From positions 1-55,767 of IMG/VR virus record IMGVR_UViG_3300021197_000751: DNA of 55,767 nt, one strand, 5' to 3'. Below the pieces are notes generated by a model. That model worked only from the letters and a program-made list of their open reading frames with translations. It made no database searches and was not told where the DNA came from. This stretch comes from a virus. Below are positions 1-12,000 of this stretch, piece after piece (positions within the stretch are counted from its first letter, which is position 1; the number at the start of each line of letters is the position of its first letter). The translations under genes were made by a program, and so were the position numbers.

Positions 1-3000
1 TTGGTCCGATCGCTTTAACAGTCAAAGGGTTATGAGTCATGACATTGGCTACAATACCAAGCGGTTCGCGCTCGGTGTAAGTGTAGCCCATTTTGGTGAT
101 GTGGAAATACAATGCGCGGTCATGAGGCTCATACGCTGTCTTCAACACATTGTCTTCGTTAAGACCGTATTGACTGTCGGGGAATGTGTTAGGGTTGTTG
201 CTTATGCGTTCATATCCGTTCTGTTCCCAATATGGTGCTGTGTAGACTTCTTTTCCGTCAAGCCCGAATGCAGACTCTACTCCTGCGCTTGGTTGCGAAG
301 GGTGTTGTAATCCACCATCACCCATTGTTTCGTGTTGATATGCTTGTAGTCTATCAAATCCGCTACGAACGAGAATGTTAGAAGGTATTTCATCGTGATT
401 TGGTAATTGTATTTTCATGTTAGGCGCTATACCGGAATTGGCAAGTGCGGGTGACAAGCCGGAACTTTCTCTATCACTTTTTAATTCGTAGTCACGGATA
501 ACAACACCAAGCGGTGAACCACCCGCAAGTGTATGAACTTGGCCGGTATCATCTGTGACCTCCATTCGGTTGAATTGTAATTCTTCATTAGGTATTGATA
601 GCGCGTTGCGTATCTCATACGGGTATTGTTGCGCTAATGATGGATGAGCCAATTCCTGTGCTTGCACAATAGGGAACATTACCTTATTTGTTGTTTCAAA
701 CGAAAAGCGTGTATTACCATAAATCGTTTCTCCAAACTTAACATACGCACCTCCGACCTTGTGATACTGCCACGGTATAGAACCAAGACCGCGAGCGTTT
801 GGTGCAGGTAATGAGAGATTACCTCCACTCATTCTTTTCCAAACCACATGTTCAACAAAGAAGTTTCGCGCGGCTGAACGACCTACACCATAATTCAAAA
901 CACCGGCAAGATGGTCGCTATATGATGAATAACCTACATTTTGATTGACAAGTTTATTCCCGTCAAATAACGGTTCACTTACATCACTATCGCTATAATT
1001 TTTCAAACCGGGATTGTGGTCTGCATCGTAAAACAAATCACCTGTTGGGAATAAGCAAGCATCCATTTGGAATAATGTTGCTTGTGTTGATTGATTTGTT
1101 TGCGCAAGGGTCGCACCCTCTTTAGGAATAATTGATGTTGACTCATACAGCGCTTCGACATGCGGACCTGCATTTGATTCAGCATTGTATCTATCATTGT
1201 TGAATCGTTCATTGTGATACGCGACAACTGTGCCTCCCATATTACTCGCTGACCATTTCAAAGCCAACATATCACCGCATGTAGGTTGACCATTGCGCGA
1301 AGCCTTTGCTATAATTGGTAAATCCCCTTCGTAAGATATAGCGATGTAATGTCTTTGATGAACTCTTGATGTTGCAGGATGCGCTGATACTGTCGGAACA
1401 AGTTGATACAAAGCGTTTTCAATTCCTCCATCAGCAGGAACAATTGTCATTTGGATAGAGTTGACTGTGTGACATGATTGAGATGGCCCGTATGGATTGA
1501 AGCCCGAAGCGGGCAACCAAGCGCCTAAACCTGCGGCGACCTTCGTTCCAATGTTTAGACTGTTGAGATACGAATAACGCTCACCATGCCAACCAACTGC
1601 ACCAACCGCGCGCGTTCTGTCTATGGCATCGGTGACACCGTTAAAGTGAACTTGAGTTGCCGCTAAGTGGTCAAATATGCTATTAGTTCTGTGGTGTGTT
1701 AGCGCTCCCTCTACCATTACACTCGTTGATGCATCGCTTCTTGTAGAAAGTGCGGCTTCTTGGAATCCATTATCCCATCTCAAATTACCGGATTTCGACC
1801 ACACATATGCTTTGTAGCCACTAAGCGCGGCTGTATTCATTGCCGCTACAACGCTACTTGCTCCTGTCGCTACTGTTGGGTTTTCAAGTTTGTTTGTGTT
1901 GCTTCGGTAATTATTACCTAAGATGAATGTGTCATCGCTTCTATGAGAATAATATCCGTAAAATGCGTTCGTTCCGTTGCTAACACGCACCCATCCATTA
2001 GCAGGTAGTGTCGAAGGCATATTACTCGCAAGAGTCACTAAACCATTTGTGTCATCATAATCGTTGATTGCTTGATTCATTTCAACCCAACTGTATCTAT
2101 CTTGTCTTTGAGCGTCTTGGAATGATGGTAAGAAAGAGCCGCCGATTGCTTTGAGGTTAGCAGGACCGGGCCATGTATTGATAGCCGCCGCTACAATAGC
2201 GGCTAACTCTTCGCTGTTTTGACAGCGAGTAGCGTCTATTACAAATGTATCAAGTGGGGGTGTGGTGTCCGCGTTGGTGTCAAATCCTGTTGCAACAGCC
2301 GCACCTACGCGGAACATCGTAGCATCGAGTCCTGTGACTAATGATACCGAGTTCCATGTTGCTGTTTGGCGAGAGGCTACGGTTGCACCTGTGATTGGGT
2401 GTGCAGGGTTCTTACGGATGGTGTCATCAAACCAAGAACCGCCGGGTGAATAACCTCCATCAAGATGAAAAATCATTAAGTTTGTTTTTTCGGGGGCGGC
2501 GGTAATACCCTTTCCGGTAAAACGCAATTGCGCTTTGTAATGAGAAAACGGATGAGCCATTTTTGGTCCTGCTGAATTAACAGAAGATGGGCTTCCGAAG
2601 TGATTTGATACATTGCGAGATTGCGCGGCGGATGTTTGATTGTAGTGAGAGTTTGAAAACCCAAGTGGTGTTTCCCAATGCCTAAACGCATTACCGGGAT
2701 ATACATTGTTTGCACCATACGCATCAGTAGGCGGTAAGAGTTGATTAGCCGCGCTATCAAGAGTTCCATTGTGTAATTCGTTAGGTAGCAAATGACCTGT
2801 ATCTGTATGAGCGCTGAATAGACCTCCAACAACTGTCGAACCATTCAACACAGCATACTCTTTTGCGGCGACAACCCATTTACCCGTAGGTTCTCTTGAT
2901 GTAGACATTGATTGGAGTTCACCTTTCCAATGTTTAGGTGCGGCTTGCCCCGGTCCAAATATCACATATGCAACGCTATTATCGCTATCAGTATATCGCG

Positions 3001-6000
3001 CGTATGGATGTGCAAAGCGTAGTATGATTGGTGAAGGTTTTACGATTTTGACATTCGTGTATGTTTTTCCGGTAGCGCCGTCATGAGCATCATTATTTCC
3101 ATCCATATCAGTCGCAAGTATAGCGTCTTGATTAGCAAATGGAGGAACAGTCGTTCCATGCATTTGGTCACATAAAGGTGAACCGGGGAACATAGCAAAC
3201 ATAGCGGCAGAATCAAGAAGAGCATATGACCCCATTTTCTCTCCAATATCTTGCATACCTGCGCATCCTGTCGGACCGCTTGCGTATGGATGCTCGTTAT
3301 GAGATGTGTAATCGACTTTAGCACCATCGTTAACATCCATAGTCACACCGCTAAATCCTCCACCGAAATACAATGGCACACTATGGTCAACGCTGTCTTG
3401 CGCGCCACGGAAATATGTCAATGGTTCACCATTGGTATTACCTGCCAATCTTAATCCGCTAAATTGTGCTTGATGTTCTGTTTTGTATTCTTGAGCATAA
3501 ATTACAATGTAATTTGATTGAATACCATTAGGATATTTACCTGTAAGTGGTTCGGTCCAATTCTCCGAACCATCTTCGGTTTTCATGAGGAAACAACCAT
3601 CAACCGGATAAACCAAAATTGACTCATCAGCGTAATACAGTCTTTTTGGTTCAACCCATGACAAGTCTGCCGCGCCACCAAATGTATCTGTTGCCGCAGT
3701 AGATATTGTGTAAGCATCACTTGATACTGCACCGTAGCGTCCGACCCACGCGTGTTCACGGCCTAACGGACCTGCACGATAAGTTTGACTAACCCATCCA
3801 TTATTGCATCGTATTCTTTGTCGAGGTATTGGCGTTCCGTCATCCGAAAATGTTCTTCGATATGATGTGATTTCTTTTGTTATGAGTCGCGCTTGGTTAG
3901 TTTTGCTAACAGTCACAGTTGCGTCACCGGAACCACCGGCAACGGTGAGAACATCGCTGTTAGCATAACCTGTGCCAAAAGCAACAGTTCCTTCTATGCT
4001 TGTTATCTGTCCGCTACCGTTCACTCCGACTTGTATCTTCGCACCGCTACCTCCACCTCCTGTTAAGGTGTAAGTTGTAGAAGCGGCATAACCGCTTGTT
4101 CCTGCCGAAGTCACAGCAAAAGTCCAATTGTTAACGGTGAACTCACCGGCAATTGTATATGAGTGTCCTCTTTTTGGAATATCTTGATTGTCGTCTTTAT
4201 CGCTTCTAATAGAACCAAAGTTGCCCGACAAGAAACCTCCCGTTCTAATTTCCGATGCCGCTACAATTTCTGCCCCGGTAGCGCTACCTGCTGAAATCCA
4301 TGTTGTAGGGTGTTGAACATCATTTGCGTATCTATACCCTACATATCCGCTATTTGGCACAGCATGAACTAACCCACCGGATAAAGGAGGTGCTATCCCA
4401 AACGGTAAATTGTCAATCGCGGGGGTGATGTGGTCGCCTACAAATCGCGTATATTTTTCACCGCGCAAATGTTTTTTCCATTCCGATGTATCAACAGGAT
4501 TATTGTTGCTGTCTATCAAAACAGGTGTTGCTGTGTTAGCGTTGTGTCCGAAATAATTGGTGTTGATTTGCAACACCGTTTTTGGTAAATATCCTGCATC
4601 AAACATCACTCCTGCATTTCTTTCTGCTTGAGTCAAACCTCCCATATGTGCTTGAGGGTTTGAACCAATGATACTCGCAACGGGTGCAGTTTCGGAACTT
4701 GATGCTTGAATACCATAATCTCGGAATAAATTAACATTGAATAAATCACTAAGCGGTTTTAGGTTTTTCTTAGAATTGAATGCTTTAATTCTAATAGCAG
4801 TTTGTGCATTATCACCAAGCCAATCTCCATATGTTCGACCGTCCGGCGCGTATAACTCACTACAATCAAACGCTACACCGTCTTCATCGTTCGGGTCAAT
4901 CGTGAATGCATGCGCGACAGCCGCCGCTAACAACTCATCGGTCACGATTGTTGTTTGATTAAGGTGTGGACTGATAATAACAGGTGGAATTGGGTTTGAT
5001 GAACTCGTTGGTCCTTTTCTTATAGTGCCATCGAAAAGAACATCCAAAGATGTAGCGTCAATTCCGGTAAGCCCAAAGAACCCATGTTCTCCGTTATACG
5101 CATTATGAGTTCTACCGGAATAATGAAACACCCTACCTACTTTACCGGAGGCTCCTGCATAACTTGAAGCGGTATGAGGAACTGCAACCCAAATCAAACC
5201 GCTATCGGGGAATCCTAACCATCCAAGAGCGTCTAAATTGGAACCTTCGGGTAAGTTATGCCATATACCTGTATTTTGATTACCCACACCCGAACCTGTT
5301 TTGAGATAAATTGACGAAGGATATGCATAACCATCGAGTGAACCAAACAATGCGCTAACTGTGACTCGCGCATTTGTGCCTGTTAGTCCAAGAACATCAC
5401 CTACTGCATATCCCGAACCTACTGCGGGGACACCTGTAATTCCGTTAACAGCACCCCCGCTTACTGTGACAGTTATTGAAGCGCCGCTACCTTTGTTTGC
5501 GCCGGATATATTGAACAAAGTGTATGTTCCTGCTGATACTCCGCTTCCTGCCACATTGATAGTAAGTTGTCCCGATGAGTTAATTCGACTTGTGAATTGT
5601 GTAGTTTTGTCACCGATACTTACAGCGAAACCGGAATTGTGTGTTCTAACTCCACGGAACTTATTACCTCTCCACGCCAATGCCGATGCCGCAGTAGAAG
5701 GAACTTGAGAAGTTATTTCAGTCCCCGAACCTCCAACTCCCCACATTCTATTACCGAGTGTAAATCCTCCTTGTGTCACATCACGGTCGTCAATATAGAT
5801 GACAATTTCTTCATCAATAGTGGGTGGTAGTTTGGTATTTTTATGCGTAAATGACTCCCCGCATGTTCTATACACCATACGAATTATGTGTGATTTTCCG
5901 CGATGGTCTGTTATTTTGAATCCGTAAATTGGTTCATTACCTATGTTATCGTCATTAACTTGACTCGCGGGAACATAACCTCCATACGAAGAATAAGATG

Positions 6001-9000
6001 CGTTTCCGGTCGGAACATGTTTTCCGTAGATGTTTTGGAATCTTGATGTTGAATGACCGTTAGCACCAAATCCCCATATACCCGCGTCCGGCGCAAAGCC
6101 CGGAACTCCCGAAGCCACAAGACCTCCGAAGTTAATTCTCCCTACTGCGCGAGTTCCTGTTTGTAGTCCTTCGCGGACAGTCATTTTAGCGTTGCCATCC
6201 TCAAAAGACTCCATGTTGATACTGTTAGAGTTTCGACCTGTGGTTGCTTCTGTGTTTGGTGTGCCTTCTTGCACTCCTTCATTTGATGAGACGACAGTAT
6301 TTGTGTTGTATTCAACATCATAGCCGAGATTCTGTGAGTTTGTCACATCTCCTAACTCTTCATCAAGAGATACATATTCGCGCAAAGTGGTTATTGGTGC
6401 AAACGGTTTTCCGTTTTTGTCGATTGGCATAGGAGCAGGATGCATATTTTCTCCTGCTATATCCGGCGAAGCGCAGTAATAGTTTCGGAATCGACCACCG
6501 TGACCAACTAAGTATTGAGGTCGATATTCGGATTGCCCTTTACTGTTATCAAGCCAAACGCAGAAATTACGACCGCTTGCGCCCGGAACTGTGCTGTGGA
6601 TAACAACGCTAAACCCTTCATTACCGTCAATATCTTCAACCACTCTACCAATATGAGCGCGCATATACCCCATGTGAGAACCGCGATTGTAAGATGTGAA
6701 TGCGCTATCATCCCAAAACGGAGACGGGTCGTGAGTGCTACCTGTTGTCGCAAAATCAGCATGATGATGGGCTGATGTGGGGTCACTTGGTTCATTTGTG
6801 TCTTGACCACTTGCTGTCACGGCTCTTCTGTTTATATCGAACCTTTCTCCTTCTGCGGAGTATTGGTCCGATGGACGACGCTGACTACTACGACCGTTGA
6901 TTGCACCGGCTTGATTGATAAGACGCACCACTTCTTTTGCCGCCGCTTCAATATCTGTCACACCATCTTTAATACCCACTTCACCAAAGTCTATACTAAG
7001 TCTTCTTGCAAAGTCCATTGAATACCAATGAGGGAGAGATTGTAGCGCTGTTTCGTAGTGTGCAGTAAGTGATAAATTACTACTTCGCTTACCTTTCATG
7101 CACAAGAATGCGGGTATTACGCGCGTCCCATCCGGTGTATCAAAGAATGTTGAATTGAAATCATAGGCATCTGCCGAACCTGCTCGCACCTTTGCTGAAT
7201 CAGTTTTCAGCATGTTTTCAGCATGTCGTGTGTTTGCCGCGCTAACAGAAACAGAACTTGGCTCAACTCGGTCATGTTCCGTAGATGTTATATCCGCAGT
7301 TTTTACGATGTGTCGTGTTTGGCGAGAAGGTCTTGAAAATTGACCAAGAGTAGATGTAGCGTAGTCGGCATCCATCAAATACCATGAAGCGTGAGCGTAA
7401 GCACCTTCTGTGTAAGTTGATTTACCTTCTTCTGCGTGGAGAGTATAGTTAACGCTGTTAATTGATTGTGTATGATGTGTGGAATTAGTAGTTTTATTTT
7501 TGGCTTGAGTAGCAAATCCTGCCGCTACATCTAATCCATCTATGAACGGAGTTCTTGCACTTGTTTGCACCTGCATATGAAGGTCATGGAATGCAATAAA
7601 CTCACGGTCATGCGCTACATCGTAAAGTAATACCCGCGCATGTTGTTCTGTGCTAAGGTAAGGGTCAAGATACGCTACAATTGGAGGATTGTTGCCATGT
7701 CCGAGTTCAGTCCAATTGAGAGAAATTGTTTTGTTAACATGTTGAACAAAGTTCTTTGCTGTCTCCATACAAGTGTTGCCAATTAAAAAGTTCTCAAGAG
7801 GTAGCGATGTTCTCGCTTCTGTTGTTAAATCACCCTTACCGCCATTAAACTCACTCCACACTTCATACTCGTTAAGAACACCGCGAGATTTAGCGAATAG
7901 ACCTTCGATGGCATGGGGGTTTGTGTAGTGCATGTTCATCCAAACAGTATCACCATAGCGTAATCCACCCGGCGCGTATGGATGATTCCATTTACTATTG
8001 ACTGTCCCATCCGGCAATTTGTAAGGTGCAACAACTGTCGATTCGATAGATGTGATAGTCCAAACATCACCAACATTTGTTCCTGCGGTTGTAATTACAA
8101 CTTGGTCAACATTAGCCGACGAATCGTAAGTAATCTGTGCTGTGTCACCTGTAATTTCATTTATAGCCGCGTAGTGATAATTTGCAGGTAATTCACCTTT
8201 GGGTAATTCACCTTTGAAAGTGACATCAAAAGGACCGCTACCGCTTTTTGCCAAAACGGTTATTTTAGCGCATCCGCTTTCGATTCGTGCAAGATGAGGA
8301 TTAGAAAGTGGTCCTGCTTTGAACTCAACAGCGCTAACATATTGACGCAATCCGTAATCAACATTACCTCCTTGCGTTTGAGTATTAGCGCGGTCGTAAT
8401 AGAACGGACGACGATATTCTTGCGCTGATGTTAGAGTGTTATGTGTGGTGTCGTTAGATAGAGGTTTGAAAATCTTAAACGGTTGTTGTCCCACAGTTAA
8501 TACAGAACCATTACGAATAGATACGAAGAAGTCTGCGCTATGGTTTCCTTCGGTTGTTATCAATTTTATTCTCTTGTTTGTTCTATCTTCATCCGGCGCG
8601 ATGTTCGACATGTGATAATAGCACCATTCACCATTATCAAGAATAATTTTTCTTATCCAATTTTCATAATTGCTACCACCATTACGAACATTGCCTCCTG
8701 CGCTTTGATTGGAGTCGGGTATTCTCTCAATACCTTCTTCGATGTTGAGATACACCCATGTTCTGTTTGCATCTAAAGAACCCATAGTCCCCGCAATAGC
8801 GCGAGTTGTTTCATCATTATACCATCTTTTGTAGTATGGTCCAAATACCGTTTTATCAATAGCAGGTGCGTTGATTGAGCGACGACCAACAGGACTCGGA
8901 CACCATGTATGTGCTGTCATGGTAGCATCAAGATGTATCTTCATGCTGTTATCCGGTCCGGGGAATATGTTTTGTTCTCTATTCTCAAAGAACTGATTAG

Positions 9001-12000
9001 GGAATAAAGGTATTTCAGCAAGTGCGCGCGTTGATGCATATTGAGTTCCTAACTGATAGTCGTGAGATATTGTCCCTAACGATTGAAACAATCTGTCGTT
9101 GACGGTTGTTCCGTCTTCACACACGCTTTGTGTGTTGAATAGAGGGTCGAGAATAAGTTGAGTTCCTATTACTACATTATTTGCTGAAACAAAAGCGGCA
9201 AATGAATCATGCTCATTACCGTTAGAAGCAACGAAACTACCCGATGAGAATAAACCCGTAGCGGTATCAAATGTAAATGCTGTTCCTGTTCTTGATTTGT
9301 ATTCAGCATTAGCGCCGTTTATCATGTGAACTCTACCCGTTGGAGGAAAACAATAAGTTCCCCACGAAGCAAGATTGGCGGAGTTATTATTGAGAGGTTG
9401 AACTGTTATCGTTCCTGTTGTTGTATCGACAGCGGTGACTTCGACTGTGCAATCTCTACGCGTATTCCACCCTACACGCGAAAGAGGTGAAGGGTCCCAA
9501 GACGGTTTTGTATTGATAGCGCCTTGTCCTGCCCCTCCAAGAGTGACAGAAACAACAGGCGCTCCGGGTTGTATTTCTTTAACGATGTGCGAATCGGGCG
9601 ACCCATCCCCTGTGAATGTCACCGATTGGTCGGAAACATCATCCATCAATCCGCGCGCTCTCATTATGAGTTGCCTTGAGCCTTTATCATCAGCAACTTT
9701 GAAAGAGTTAATTCTGCCTTGACCTTGAATGTATTCAATTGTAGCAAAAGTGTGGTCTACTGAATCATCTTTTGTGCCTACTACTCTTGATAATTGCATA
9801 GTTCTGTTTTTGCGCGAAGGTTGCACTATGACATAATGATAACCGCTATCAATGTAGTTATCAATTATATCAAATACTTCAAACGCCGCACCTTGTTGCG
9901 ATGCGTTTTGTTCTGTGACTTGGTAAGATACTGTTGTTCCCCCTGTTGGTGAATTACCTTTTGGTTTAGAAAGCGGGTGTAAAATCAATCTGTTATAGAC
10001 CGAAGGGTGTAATGATGATTCGTTAGAACCCTCAACACCAATAGGTATCGAGTTTGGTAAATCTGTTGCAAGTGCAGGAGTATAATTAGCGGGGATGCGA
10101 GATTCGTTTAGAGAAAACTCTCTTTCAGTCCCTCCTGTGTTGTCACCAACCAACCGATGAGGAATCATAACAGTTGAAGCATCGCCTACAACATCACCTG
10201 TAAATACAACAACACCTCCCGGCGCGTGTATAACAGCATTTGATACATTAGCGATATGATGCGCTATTGTATGACCGTCTAATACTGTATTCGCGCTTGG
10301 AACGGTCTTCTCAACTAACAAGCAAGGGTTTCCTATACCCATTTTAGCACCTGTTAAATCTATGGCTTTGTAATGAATCTCAACATAAGGGCAAGATGTG
10401 ATTGTCGAAACTTGCATAATCGCTACACGCGAAACATCTTCGGGCATAGCGTGAAGAGTGTGAGCATTACTACCTGTCACCACATCATCGAAACCATGCC
10501 CTTTCAACAAGAACGGCTTGATGTTATCCACACCTATTCCGATAACTCCATCTTGTGTGCTGTCAATTGAAGGAGCCATACCATTACGCACTACATTTGT
10601 CACAGTTGCGGATGTAATGACAGAATGAATAGCGCCGTGAAGCGCTGTGTGAGTAAGAGTTATTTTTGAGTTGATAGGGAGTTGGTCTTTAATTCCTAAA
10701 TTAGCCGCCGGGTAATGGACTCGGATGCTATCTGCAAGACCGTCGATTGTGCGCGTTATTGTGTGGTCTGTCGAAGGAGGTAGTATTCTCAAGAATGGAT
10801 GGCCTTCACCGTAATTGTAGAAATGTCGCCCGTTGTGACCTGTTTGTAGTTTGTCGTCAACAGCCCAATTAGCGGAAGAAACTGTAAATGGGTTTCCGCT
10901 TTCGTTAATAGAACACTGTCGAGAATAAAGGAATCCATGAAAATCATTTCCGCTTTCGTCAATAATCATCGCGCCTGTTCTATCAATTGCTTGGCTTGCC
11001 ATACCCGCCATTTGGTGTGGTTTTCCTGTTTGGCTATCGACTAATAAATCGGAACGAATGAGAACCATAGTGCTGTCATTCGCTAATTGAGTTGTAGAGT
11101 TGTATGCAGTTCGCGCGTGAAGAACGCCTCTTGCGCCGTATGTATCGTCTATGTTGAAATCAAGATGAATGCTGTTAACGACGATAGTTCCTGCATCGCT
11201 AAGGCTTACCAATCGCACTCTTTCGGGTGGTTTGTTGTTAGGTAATTTGCTCATAATGTCTGTCCCTGTTGGGTTGATGAGCATGTTCCAAGCGCGATGA
11301 GGTATGCTCACTACCTGCTTACCGGAAGGATGCGCGCTATTCATTGCACGATAATTACCAAGAGATTCGGGTGTGTAAGTGCCTGTAAAGGTATCGCTCT
11401 TACCGCTTATCAAACGGTAAAGAGTTTGAACTTGTGTTGCATCAAGAGTAATAGTAGTGGCATTCGCGCTAAGATTACTTTTGATATGAAATATGTCGGA
11501 ATCTACTTCGACAGGTTCTTCAAATCTCCACATGCCGATAGTGCCTGTTTCTTTTGTCACAGGTAAGGCTCTTAAATCAACAGAAGGCACTCCCCTTTTC
11601 CAATGAACGCTTTCGATATATCCCCTGTATTCTCCGCCTTTACCACCAAGATACAAATCTTGAGTGTTGATAGGAACTGAATACTTTGTGTTTAATTTCT
11701 CATACGCGACAAGTTCACCATTGATATAGAGCGTCAATTCGGATTCGCTAAACGCCCCTATAATATGGTAGAGTTCTCGTTGTTCTGTGTTGAGTCCTAC
11801 ATTGTTTGACACAAATGTTCCGGCATTAGTTGGGTAATTGTTAGCGCTTTTAACACTAAAAGACACTCCTGTTTGAGTGTGTATGGTGAAGATTGCAGGG
11901 GCGGGCGCACCTACGCTACCCATTCTTAATTCAAACACTCCGTCTTTGCTTGCAATCACACCTCCGCTATCGGGAGATACCCACGCCTCTATCGAGAACT

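Noticed and set aside
5361-5708. Plus-strand ORF of 115 residues
   Set aside because: It lies opposite a Gly-rich module of the giant fibre ORF; no ribosome site and Pro/Thr-rich shadow composition.
2476-6810. Minus-strand ORFs of about 100-120 residues at 2476-2844, 3040-3336 and 6508-6810
   Set aside because: They are in a different frame inside the giant fibre ORF, which is continuous through the same bases; no upstream ribosome sites.
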